Assembly: GCA_000697475.1 (NCBI GenBank)
Contig: JNEU01000660.1
Coordinates: 1 to 64,000 of the forward strand
Direction of reading: 5' to 3'
Source of the DNA: Lichtheimia corymbifera B2541
Taxonomy: Eukaryota > Mucoromycota > Mucoromycetes > Mucorales > Lichtheimiaceae
DNA length: 64,000 nucleotides
The notes under the pieces are model-generated. The model saw nothing but the letters and a program-made list of their open reading frames with translations, was not told the origin of the DNA and did not search any database. Below are positions 1 through 11,155 of the stretch, one piece after another (positions within the stretch are counted from its first letter, which is position 1; each line of letters starts with the position of its first letter). The position numbers and the translations under genes are program-made.

Positions 1-114
1 GGATGTGTTGGATATTATGCAAGGTTTGGATTATGAATAGCATTATTACGTTGAACATCGTCTAACTGGTCATGCATGGCATTTAGGATTGGATGCTTAG
101 CTCGCGCGCAGACG

Positions 115-135
115 CACACACACACACACACACAC
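115..135. repeat. (CA)n microsatellite
   Basis: An uninterrupted CA dinucleotide run of about 10 units, seen directly. No gene is visible around it. Confidence 0.95.
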
Positions 136-393
136 GTGAAAGAAAGTAATAGAATATCCATAACATCATACATTGAATAAATCAACGCTAGTCATCTCGT
201 GTATAATACAAGGACGCTATTAAGTGTTTATCTATCACATATCGTGGCATACATCCGTTGTATATATTCAACTAGGCAAACATAGGTGTTAGTAGGCTCC
301 TCCAGCATTGATGAATGATCCATATGTAGTACCTTCAAAATATGTAGTCATTTTATATATCATCAATCATATAAAATTAGCTATGTGCTATTC

Positions 394-530
394 TGTGACC
401 AACGGTATAGGGTACCTGTGGTATATTGCGCTTTGGCGCAATTTTACGCAGGTATCTTGCCTACCCCCGCTTGTGACCCTGCCAAAAATTTGGCGGGGTT
501 GGTCACAATTTTCGGTGACCTGGTGACCAA
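394..530. repeat. Cluster of GTGACC/GGTCAC palindromes
   Basis: Several copies of GTGACC(AA) and its complement TTGGTCAC lie within 140 bases. An imperfect hairpin spans 473-506 (GTGACC...CCAAA / TTTGG...GGTCAC). A second palindrome is formed by 499-506 and 523-530. GGTGACC occurs twice in direct orientation at 515-529. The cluster sits immediately outside the left end of the inverted-repeat element. It could be a terminus of another element, or a protein-binding or secondary-structure site. No family is recognised. Confidence 0.6.
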
Positions 531-539
531 CGATAATGA

Positions 540-1195
540 TACTTCACAATGGACAAACACCACTTTCCATATAGCATCACACTTACAGCATATGTAAAAA
601 CATAAAGGTGCCTGTTTCTCCAAATTTCCATAATGATGTGTAGAGGCTTTATGAGAACGATGTTGATCAGCATGTCGAAGCCCACCGTCTGACCAAGTTT
701 CGACGTCCCCACCAGCAATATCGGCGCGCACGGCCGTACACCCTATTTATGTTACCATCCATTCATCGTCTCTCCTACATTCATGGTTTTCATAATGAAC
801 TCTGGGGTCTTTATGAGAACGAAATTGCTCGGCGTGGTCGAAAGGGTGTTGTGTGAAAGTTTCAGGTTCGAGGTGGGCAATCTCGGGGAACAGGAGCGCC
901 GACCCTACTTTATCCTACATTTGGGCTGGCCCGCATTCAAAATGTTCATTATGAACCATACGTTTTTTAAATGAATGGAGTTGATCAGCATGTACGAGAG
1001 TATCTTCTGACCAAGTTTCAAGTGCGAGATAGGGAATCCCAAGAAACTACATACTAATTGACTTTTTCATAAATCCGGCGCTTTCCAATTTTCATCCGTT
1101 ATAGTAAATCCCACATTATGCTCTCCCTTTCGAAATTTTCAAATGAAGTGTGGGTTCTTTATTAATACAAAGCTGTTCAGAATGTCCTAGAGCAT
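540..1195. repeat. Left-arm tandem units (~160-190 bp)
   Basis: Four degenerate units are recognisable by a shared core: ATAATGAA..., then CTTTATGAGAACGA, then GTTGATCAGCATG. The cores lie near 650, 815, 970 and 1165. Each is followed by an A/G-rich stretch such as GAAAGTTTCAGGTTCGAG. The same core in the opposite orientation makes up the right-arm array. Confidence 0.65.
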
Positions 1196-1903
1196 ACTGT
1201 GTGCAAGTTTGAGGGTCGAGACAGGCAATCCCAATATCATGCATTGATATCAGTGTATATGGATATATCTGACTGCCTGACAGATTTAATTTCCACCTCT
1301 TTCACTCCCACTTTATTTCCCTCTTCTTCCCATTCTCAACTGTTGATGCATTCAAGTACAAGTACCATCTGCGAACGATTGTCCTACTTCACCCCATCAT
1401 GTCAATGCTGCAACTGTCTTGATCCGACTGTATTTGACTGAATGGTAAGTTCCATGGCGTGGACTCCCCACTACAGCAACACCCGCATTCCTTGACACTG
1501 CACGTTCCCTTTCTGCCACAACCAATCGTAACAGCATTCATTCCAGCAGTTGCTATTAGCAATGTCTGTACTCCATTGTCTCGAACAGCGTTCACAGCCT
1601 TGTCACTCTAGTATAACACACGCGCTTGCACACTTCTCTGCGCGACCAAACGTACCAGCAGTTGCTATTAGCAAAGTCTTACTCCCCTGTCCCAAGTTAC
1701 TTGCAGCAACTTGCTTTGGTACATACGAATTCGAGTGAATGGGCTCCCATATCAGCTATCGAACTCACTGCAATATAAGCAATCTTCATCTGGTTGAGCT
1801 ACGATTGAAGACGAAGAATGCGATAGGTCAACAGCTGAATGGAATAAGGAGCGTATCAGCAGCAATCACATGGCTATCTTTAACCAACATATGGATTTAA
1901 TGG

Positions 1904-2326
1904 GTGGATGGAATCAAGTGCAGTGATGAGGAATCCTGGATTGTTGCTTTGGTTACTTGGCGCATCGTCAGCAGGAACAATGGATCGTACCACGTGGATA
2001 CGGCTGAGGACAACGATGGATTGGATGGGTTGTCGAGTGGGCTTTTATCTTTGACGAAAGGCCGATTTACAGTCATGGACGCTATTGGAATACCCAAGTC
2101 AATGCATGCAGCATCTGCTTTACAATCATGGATGAAGATGTTTTTGGCGGCATCAACCAAGAATACAATGGCACGACGATACCCACTGATTCTACATGGT
2201 CCACTGGTTGGGTTCTGGAATGAACGGGAGGATAGAAATTTAAAGGTCGGAAGGCGAGATTGGACCATCTACATCATTGTATCGAGACGCTTTTGTCCCT
2301 TTTGTCATATAACATTCGTTAAATAA
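1904..2326 (+). pseudogene. Element reading-frame remnant, left arm
   Basis: An open frame of 140 codons aligns with the frame on the opposite strand at 3839-4141. Shared words are TWRIVSRNNGSYHVDT here and TWRVVSRNEGSYHIDT in the other copy, followed by E-x-x-DG and a shared Asp-Ile/Met-rich segment. Many differences between the copies fall at third codon positions or are conservative. This suggests the sequence was once translated. The protein family is not recognised, and the start codon is not meaningful in a decayed copy. Confidence 0.35.
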
Positions 2327-2739
2327 AGCTTCCTTGTTTATATGCTGATACACGATAGGCAGTGGTAGTACTTAGGATTGAACGCAGGTTTAAATAGGCG
2401 CTTGTATTTGCAAGGATAATAAACCCGTTGTAATGATATCCAACAATAGTGCTTGTTACAGAAGCTTGGTCCATCGTAAGCTTAAATCATTACATTTAAG
2501 AAAGAGTGAGCTCTGACACATTGTTGCACGAGTACATGCATATACTTATCCAGTGACAACTTCCAGCATTCGCTATTTTGTATGTATAACCCCTATGAGT
2601 ACGGAACCTAGAGATAAGCAGAAGAATTGCTCCTCTTTTACTCTCGGAATGTGCTGATCTTTTTTAGCTGGCTAACCATATCATGGTTGATTTGGAAAAG
2701 GTTCCGCACAGGTTATCATAAGCGGACCTTACTGGCATC

Positions 2740-3112
2740 GGTAGGCAGGGGCAGAATTCATTATGCACTCTCAGCCAAGGGAATTGGTCTTCAACCCGTG
2801 TCCTCGACCTTTATCACACAAGCAGGTCCTTCTGCATTTTGACTCTACGAGGGTCTACCTACTTGACAATGAACAAAGACCTCTTGACAAAATATTTTTG
2901 GCTGGTGATGACTGCGAAAATCTAGGATCGGCGAGGTTGATCGTGAAACTTGCACCCAAGGTGCGCTTGATCCCGGCGAGCAACTTTGTTCGATTGACGA
3001 CCCCACGTTTCATTGTAAGATTTAGAGATACAGACACCTTTATGTTTTTACTATGCTGTAAGCGCGATGCTATATGTCAGGTGGTGTTTGTTCATTGTAC
3101 AGTTGCTAGACG
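2740..3112. repeat. Central partial copy of the arm terminus
   Basis: This segment repeats the terminal unit in the same orientation as the right arm. The GAAACTTGCAC and GCAACTTTGTTC words resemble the array cores. The stretch 3055-3108 (TGCTGTAAGCGCGATGCTAT followed by GGTGGTGTTTGTTCATTG) closely matches the complement of 541-592. It is therefore a third copy of the element end, lying between the two arms. Confidence 0.55.
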
Positions 3113-3838
3113 TAATAGAACCGAAAGATGCAGAGGGACGTGTTTATGTAACTAGCAAGTGAGCTGGATATGAAGGGCCGATCCTATTGGTGGAAGATGC
3201 ATGAAGTAACTCCATCCGTTGTACGGCTATCACCTATAGTAAGGTCCGCCTATGATAGTCCGATGGAATCGTTCGCTATTATATAGGGCTGCATAGTCAG
3301 TGTTAGCTGAAACTTATAGTAGGTAAGCATGGTATGTTCATGTTCTTGTACCAAATTCTATCACAGCTCACTCTCCTGCGCATAATGAAATAAGCTTACA
3401 ATGAGCCAAGCTGATATAACAAGCACTGTACATGCTGGGCACCCTCGCTCTGAATTTATTGTCTTTGCAATACTAGTATATATTGATATATGCCACTGCC
3501 TTTCGCCTATCATCATGTGAACTAGGAAGCTTAAACGAATGTACACTATCGCAAAAGGCCAAAGGCATCTCGATTCATACAATGGTGTAAGTGATCCAAA
3601 CTCACTTTCCGACCTCAAGTTACTATTTCCCCCTTTAATCCAGAAGCCACCCAAGTGATCCACATCGCGCACATATGAGCTGATGGCAAGACATCCTCTT
3701 AATTATCATGTTGAATCCAATTTTCCTTCAATAAACAAGGCGAAGAATAAGACATAGTAGTGTGGATGTTTATCAAGTAAATAATATGATTGAATAGGCT
3801 ACGGGTAAATCACATAAAGGGCAACAGGGATAACTGTG

Positions 3839-4141
3839 TCATTGTATTCTAGGTGGCTGCCGGCATAAACATCCTTCGTCCATGATTGGAAATAGCTGGT
3901 GCATGTTTGGATTTGAGTATTCCATATCGTCTATGGCTGTAAAACACCTGTTGTCAAAGATACAAGCCGCTTCGTCAGTTCCATGCCATCCATCCTTCTC
4001 TTCAGGCGTATCAATGTGATAGGATCCTTCGTTCCTGCTGACGACGCGCCAAGTAAACCAACCAAAGCAACATTCCAGGATTCCTTTCTCATCACTGCGG
4101 TTGATTGCATCTATCCATCGATATCCATTGCTGTTGGTCAA
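3839..4141 (-). pseudogene. Element reading-frame remnant, right arm
   Basis: This is the mirror copy of the left-arm frame, about 100 codons. It reads ...AINRSDEKG...TWRVVSRNEGSYHIDTPEEKDGW, then a Cys/Asp-rich tail. Further outward on the same strand, 4473-4658 reads a Ser-rich, Cys-rich segment (CERLSCFNPSCQSC). That matches CERLSYFTPSCQCC in the left arm at 1199-1441. Both arms therefore retain two matching coding-like blocks in the same order. No known domain was recognised. Confidence 0.35.
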
Positions 4142-4699
4142 TCGCTTGCTTGGTCATTTTCCATTGCAGCTCAACCAGGAGAACATTGCATGTGTTGCGG
4201 CGTACGTGATAACTGATATGAAATCCCATCCACTGGTGTTAAAGGAAGTTGCTGCACGTAAATAAAGCTGCTTCTGTACAATGGCTGTCTGCTGTTGACA
4301 TGAAAAAGGCTGTAAGTCAGGTCGCTGCAAGTGACTTGATACAATGGAGTAAAAGACCTTGTTCATGGTAACTGCTGTTGCGATTGGTTGTGGCAGAAGC
4401 GTGTACAAGAGAAGGTGGAGTGTCAAGTAACGCGGGTGTTGTGGTGGAGTGTACACGCCATGGAATTGTCATTCAGTCAAAGACAATCGGATCAAGAGAA
4501 CTGCAGGATTGACATGATGGGTTGAAGCAGGACAATCGTTCGCAGGCGGTAGTTGTACTTGAATGGGGCAACAACTGGGTGGAGGAAGAGGGAAGAGGTT
4601 GGGAGCGGGATGAGCTGGAAATTAAATTGGTCAGGCACTGCCCTATAAATCCATGCACACTGTAAATTGATCCATGATATCGAGATTGCTCACCTTGAC

Positions 4700-5715
4700 C
4701 TCAAACTTGCACACAAGATGCTCTTGGGTATGCCGATCAACTTTGTCTTAATAAAGAACTCACACTTCATTTAAAAGTTTTGAATGGCAGGGTATAATGT
4801 GGGGCTTACTATGGTCTCCTGAAATTCCGCACCCGCCAGGATTCATTGAAATGTCATTTAGTATGAACTACCTTGGGATTGCCCACTTGAAATTTGAAAC
4901 TTGGTAAGCAGGTTCGCTGGGAAATGCTGATCATCTTCATTCATTTAAAAACCGTATGGTTCATTATGGTAATCCAATGAATCCGAGGGTCCAAATATAG
5001 GGGAGACAATGGACGGGCGGGACGCAAGTAGGGTGTATAGTGCATACCCCCGCCGTTGCCCTCCTCCATCGTCAAACTTGGTCAGACCGTGGGCTTCGAC
5101 ATGCTGATCAACTCCATTCAAATAAAAACCATATGCTTCATTATGATATTTGAAATGGGGGCGTCGGACGATGAACGAATGGGAATATATATAGGGTGGA
5201 CGCTCCATGAGCTTGAAATTGCCCATATATGAATCTGAAACTTCCACACAAGATGCTCTCGTGCACGTTGATCAATTTCGTTCTCATAAAGACCTCATGC
5301 TTCACTTTAGAATTTTGAATGGGAGGTATAATGTGGGATTTAGTATGCTGGTCGGAAATTGGGTATGCGCCGGATTCATGATTTATCGACACAATATGAA
5401 TTACCTTGGGATTCCCCATTTACGACTTGAAACTTTGCAATACGATCCGCTAGGGCACGCCGATCAACTTTCAAATAAAAACTACACGTTGCATTATGAA
5501 ATTTTGAAAGGCAGTGTGCAAGTCGGAAACAAAAGCAGGGTGGACGGCCCATAACCATGAGATTACCCATCTCGAACTTAAAACTTCCACACAACATGCT
5601 CTTGGGAATGCTGATCAATTTGGTTCTAATAAAGCCTCTATGCTTTATTATGAACATAAAGAGAAACAGCAACTTCATATTTTGGTGTAAGCGTGATGCT
5701 ATCCAACATACAACT
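4700..5715. repeat. Right-arm tandem units (~150-190 bp)
   Basis: Six degenerate units have cores near 4735, 4927, 5105, 5265, 5458 and 5607. Each has the form GCTGATCAAYTT...TCAAATAAAAACC...GCTTCATTATGA...TTGAATGGG. They are the reverse complement of the left-arm units. Divergence among units is high, so the array is old. Confidence 0.65.
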
Positions 5716-5874
5716 GACTAAAGGTACAATGCTCAATGCGCCCGGATATATACATATTATTGCTGCAGGGTATCCACGATGGATGATACATATATGTAAA
5801 AAGCATTTTTTATACAACATTGTGTAATGACTATTACTGGTATACTATCTGAATCGCTCAATAAAGGAAAAGAA

Positions 5875-8800
5875 CTAATACGAATCATCCACATTGTCAA
5901 AGCTGGTGATCCATGGGTGATTTAGCAGCTCCTTTGCCGTTGGACGTTTGTTTGGATTGCGGATAAAGCATTTCTCCAAAAAGTTTATACCAAGTTCTGA
6001 TAATTGAGAGCATTCAGGCAACGGCGGTTGCCCTGTGACCACATGATACATGACCGACCACTCATTTTCCAGTGTGCTCCATGGCCGTCGTCCTGTTGCC
6101 ATTTGCACGATACAGCATCCAAGCGACCAAATATCCATGGATCCCATACGCCCCTTGTTTCCACCGGTGATGATTTCAGGTGCCATGTAAACAGGTGTAC
6201 CAGCAAGCGTATTGTTATCTGCCACCATAGAGGAGGAAGATGTTCGATTGGCTGTCTTTTGTTGACCTTGTGCCACCAGTACTTTGGCTGTACCAAAATC
6301 AGACAGCTTGACAACGCCTTGATAATCGATCAAAATGTCTAATAATCACCATCAGTGGTGGTGTCATATATATATCAAAGGATGAGTTATATACGTACTA
6401 TCAGGCTTAATGTCACGATGCACCACGTTGTTTTCATGTAGATAATCAAGGCCTCTTAGTAGCTGATGTGCATAGTCGACAATGTATCGTTCATCCTGGA
6501 TACAGCCACCATGCTGCAGCAATGATTCCAAACTTCCATTTTCACAATACTCCATAAAGATATACACCTTGTCTCGATGAACCTCCATGCCGTAATATTG
6601 GACAATGTTTGAATGATTGAGCATATCCATGACCTCCATTTCCTCTTTGATGTTTTTGTGAAAAGACGATAGGGTATCTGAATCCGGGAACCGTATTTCC
6701 TTGACTGCCATCATGCAAGAAGTGTCCAAGTTAATAGCAAGATACACCGAGCCAAATGTGCCTGCACCAATAAAACGTCCTTGTTGCCATCGAAATGAAA
6801 TACTGGATGCGGATGGTGCCAGATATAACATGGATCGATCCTCTGGTTTCTGGTCTTCCAAAACACGACCCACCAGCTTGTTTTCTCGTTCATTGGCGTT
6901 ACGAGTCTCTTCGAGCATACGAATGTGTCTCATCCATTCATTACGTATGAAGCGCATGTTGGCTGCTGCTGCTGCCACCGCTGCTGCATCACCATCATCT
7001 TCATCATCGTCCTCCTGGTGGTGGTGTCGATTGTATGAATGGCGTTTGCTGCCTGCTCCACGTTTTTGTCGTCGTTGTTGCATCATTCTTCTTCTACGTT
7101 GTTCGGTCGTCAAATCATATTCACGCCATCGTGTACCAAGCACATCAAAGTGTGAGATCAATAATGTGATGCATCGCGCTACGTAATGTTGCAGGCGCAT
7201 AAAGTCATTATCTTGAAGCATGAGGATGTTGTTGCCCCTTGTCACCACCTGCGCAAAGTCAAGTGCTGTTACCGCCCATCGAAAAGTACGGCGATCTGTG
7301 GGAGTGCATTCGTTTGTGATGAATGCCATCCATCGAATAGCCAATTGCAGTAACCTGGTATCCAGTTGATGTCGCGTGTTCTTATCCAGAAATCGAGATG
7401 CACGCATGCATAAATCACTAGCAGCACCAAAACTTTCTTGTACAAGATCGGGGTCAGCTCCAGGCACATGAATAGCATCCATATTTTCAATATTGGCGTG
7501 TGCTAATCTCAAAACGATGCTCTTGACACCAAGGAGTTCTTTGTTGATGCAAGTCAAATTGGCCTTGTGTTCATGGATCGCATCCAACATATTGCTCGTG
7601 GTTGGGGTGGTTACACAGCCACTCATGCTGTGTATAAATGCTGACTTTGCAGAATTCAATCGGTGGTTCGAGATGATCCGTGCACGATTTGCTTTAAGTC
7701 CCATGGCGACATACGCTACTGGTACTCGTTGCACCCATCCTTTCCATACAATATTATGCCACTGTGAAAAGGCTATAATGTAATCCTCTGGTGTTGTTGT
7801 TGTGGTGGTGGCAGTAGGTGTTGTTGCTGATGATGATTGTACATGATGGTCACTGATAAAGGAGGATTGAATGATGGCTGTAATTGCTTCCTCACGTCCT
7901 GCGAGTGTAGGTGATGCAGCAAGATATACACGTTCCTTTTCAAAGGTCCCCGTAATCAATAAGCAATGACCGCTTTGTTGAAGCGATTGGATAAAAGTGT
8001 TGCTGTTCTCTGGGTTGATTGCATATTCTGTAGCATTTTCAAATTGACTCAGGAAGAATCTACATGTGACGATAAGAAATACGTAATGATTACCTTGATG
8101 GTCAGTGTCTTACTTTGAAAACTGTAACAGCTTGCGTGTTCGTGTCCATAACGCATGGAATGTTTCTGGGGGCGGGCAATAATCATGCTGGGACTTTGGA
8201 AAGTGGGTAGCATAATCCTCAATGAGATCGGCAAGGAGTGTGTTGGCTACCAATGCACTAAAGAGAAGACGTTATCATATGCATTAGCCAGGTGTCCAAG
8301 TCATGATGCCTCTCTTTTTCATCCCACTTGCCATATTTGGGCGCTGCATTCACCATCCACCTGATCAATTGATTTGCAGACCGTATATCGGATATAATCC
8401 CATTCTCGCTCCATAATATCGCATTGACGTATGGTGTTGCCTTTTTCGCTCTTGAGTCTCCAAGCGATCATTTTAAAGTATAATCTGACTGAATCATGTA
8501 ACACGGCGGTATCCATAAACTTTGTTTCTCCCATGAGATCCCATCCGGGTGCCGGACTTGCCAATTCCTCGTATTGCACCTTCACACGACAAGCCAATGT
8601 CAGCAGGGATCGATAATCTTCCACCATGGTGTCAATGACTGTTTTGGGTGCGCTTTCATCATGGCTGTGGTCCTTATATGTCAAACGTAGCTTGAGGGCT
8701 TCTTGAATAAGCAATGAAGGAAAAGTAGCAAGCTCACGAAGGCGGGACATGAATGATGGCAAATTCATCTCCACAAACAATGCGTTATTGGTAACAATGG

Positions 8801-9638
8801 TGTCCTTGGATTTGACAAGTAAGGAATGAAGAGCCGACAATGTGCGTTTGTTGAAGGTATCTTGCAATGCGCTCTCCTTGAGTAGACGTTCCACAAAGGT
8901 ATCCTTGGGGACCAATGATCCCATCCAATTCTCCAATATACATTTCTGCATCCTGAGACTATGTGTGGTTGTGTACCATGCATTAAGAGCATCAAGACGT
9001 CGCTGGCATTCGGTAGCTGCATAATCGGGATATGCTTCAACAAGATCAGCTCGAGTTGCAAAAAGGCTCTCCACGCGATCCACTGTACGCAATGCGCCAG
9101 CTACTTGATCATAAGGTTGTTGCTCTTGTTGATCATCCACACAAAAGTTGCATATCATCTTGACCACGTCGTTCATTTCACGTCGACTATGATCGAGAAA
9201 CCGACGTTCATCTTGCAATGTGTGACCTCGCAGTAATGCACGGATCGAAATCCATATCTCCGCTGTAGGCTTGGTTTGTTCTTTCCGGATCACCGTAAAT
9301 CGCTTCTTTTCAGACTGGATCACTTGGCCCATCAATACTGAATGAAGCATTTGTTGCCATTCGATTCTTTCTGCAGTCGATCGCTTATACAATGATACAC
9401 TCGCAAGCTTATCCTCTTCTTGTTCCTCAGTGCTGTTGTTGTTGTTGCCATGGATACGCTCATCATCATCATCGTCATCATCATCATCATCGTCGTCGTC
9501 ATTGTACAATATATTCAAGTCAACGTATCCTCCTCCGTCACTTCCGCCTTTGAGCACCAAAGGAGCCGACCTGACATTGACATAATGAGTGGTGGCATGC
9601 TGGTTGTCAGTCCATTGCAATGGGTGTGTTGTTGCCAT
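5875..9638 (-). CDS. SSK2: SSK2/SSK22/Wis4-type MAP kinase kinase kinase
   Basis: MAPKKK of the HOG/SAPK stress pathway, which phosphorylates the Pbs2/Wis1 MAPKK. Exons (minus): 9638-8332, 8257-8114, 8059-6399, 6338-5875; 1191 aa. Residues ~45-60 are a poly-Asp tract. The long middle part carries the family-specific segment ERIEWQQMLHSVLMGQV. The kinase domain (~908-1185) has a glycine loop GAGTFGSVY, Lys937 in MAVKEI, HRDIKPDN with Asp1033, DFG at 1051-1053 and MAPEII, so it looks active. Intron 1 needs a GC donor (GCAAGT) to keep the frame, and the two other introns are GT-AG. The catalytic loop is split by intron 3 inside the Asn codon of KPDN. The stop lies about 160 bases from the repeat element. 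The ATG at 9638 is the first in this frame. Confidence 0.93.
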
Positions 9639-11155
9639 GTCGAAATGAGGAGCAGCATAAAAGAGTCAACGCACGGACCTTGTTGAGAAAGGTTGGAGAA
9701 GGGAAACCTTGTGCAGACCGCAGCAGGATGACTGAGTACATTCTTGCGTTGAACCATGAGAGAAAAAAAAAAGAACCATGAACACACGTGCCCATGATCA
9801 ATCTAAAAACTCATTCACACACACACATATTTCCACACATGCATGCATGGTGTACTATTGTTGGTTGTAAAAGTTATGTAGGTTGCTGTTGGGGGTCAAT
9901 GCAACCATGAGTTTAAACACTGCATAAATGATCAAAGGTGATCTTTGCACAACCATTCATTGCAATATTGTTTGTATTATCTGGGTTGATATCAATGCAT
10001 ATATAAAGTTGACGATATGAGCTAAAACAATGACCTTGTTACATCACATTGTCTTAATGGGACCATTCTCTAATGTGCCTATTGTACATGCCCTTCTTTG
10101 TTATTTTACTACAATTTTGGTTCCATACGTAATGTCCAGACTATTGGGTGATGGTGGCGATGATAAAAAAAAAGATCATGGTGACGGTGTTACTTGCTTG
10201 GAAGGTGTTAGCACCGAATATTACGTAGTACAAACTCTATTCTCACCCACTCCCTAGGATTGGCAGCAATCCACAACAGCGAGGTATAGAATCCAGAACC
10301 TCTGCTCCTTTATTGACATGTGAAGGTCTACCTATCATCCATGCTCCCAATTGTGCTCATTTTCGTATAATATTACGTACTTGGTATGTGGGTTATTCTG
10401 TCTAATAGCAGGGGTACAAAAGTAAAACATGTAATAATGCGATGTGTTCAGGAACGAAACAATGGTGGATTAAGCAACAAGAAACACGACCAATGGATTT
10501 AAGCGACGTTGTCTAGTCGCAAATCATCATGTGTAACACCGCTTACTACTACACGATGGTGAGACATGTACGTGTTGAATGGTGAGAAAGAGAAAGAGAA
10601 CGAGAGAGAGGCACTCCATTGTCTACGTATTTGATGGGGCAGCAGTGAACAGGCATGTGAAGATGCCGCCATTGGTATAACTTTGCCAATGTAGCAAAAC
10701 AACTTTACTGTGGGTGACACAAATGGAAAGGAAACATTGCTGATCTTTTAAAAAAGTAATCTTTTGATATGCAACGATGATCCATGAGCAGTAACAACTG
10801 CACGACCATCGCCAGCAATAGCCTAAACAATACCAGTATATGATGCTACTTAGTTTGGGATCGGCCGTTGCAGATATTACAGTGATGCAACGTTGTTAAT
10901 TATGAGGATTCGGGCAGCGTGTTACCTTTGTCCTACTATCGCTCCGCTTACTTTTTTGTGTTTCCATGAGAAAGATGTCCTTGGTTTTCACCTCTTCCTC
11001 GCTTTTATTATCATTCTCCCTTTTGGATAGTGGATCACTTTTCCTTTCTCACATCTTTATATATATATCCTATTTCCTCTGTCACTGAACAGAGTCTCCT
11101 CTCTCTCTCTTTACCCCCGTGACGTTCCTTGCTACAACACTACTTCTTTACAACA
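9639..11155. other. Divergent intergenic region, no gene seen
   Basis: About 1.5 kb separates the divergent SSK2 and Boi-like genes. It contains AT-rich sequence, CA and GA runs (near 9810 and 10585-10610) and a CT-rich stretch before the Boi start. A 75-codon frame at 10030-10257 has no recognisable features and is not called. The size suits two independent promoters. Confidence 0.6.
11056..11068 (+). promoter_or_regulatory. TATA-like box of the Boi-like gene
   Basis: TTTATATATATAT lies 88 bases before the ATG. It is followed by a pyrimidine-rich CT tract (11095-11112), a common initiator context in fungi. Confidence 0.45.

Larger units (their letters stand above)
540..5715. mobile_element. 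Decayed inverted-repeat (foldback-like) element
   Basis: Two long arms in opposite orientation (about 540-2170 and 3836-5715) match segment by segment in mirror order around a ~1.7 kb centre. Examples: 1261-1441 matches the complement of 4470-4640; 1910-2150 matches the complement of 3850-4110; 660-705 matches the complement of 5068-5115 almost perfectly. Both outer ends finish in the same motif (GTAAGYGTGATGCTAT, read outward). The outer part of each arm consists of degenerate tandem units. Long inverted arms containing tandem subrepeats are the hallmark of foldback-type DNA elements. An alternative is two separate insertions of one repeat family in opposite orientation. Identity is patchy, so the element looks old. 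No intact transposase was recognised. Confidence 0.6.

Noticed and set aside
2763..3155. 130-codon open frame in the centre of the inverted element
   Set aside because: It overlaps a copy of the element terminus that is non-coding elsewhere, and shows no domain or conserved start.
10030..10257. 75-codon frame in the SSK2-Boi spacer
   Set aside because: No motif, no clear promoter or splice support; composition is like the surrounding spacer.
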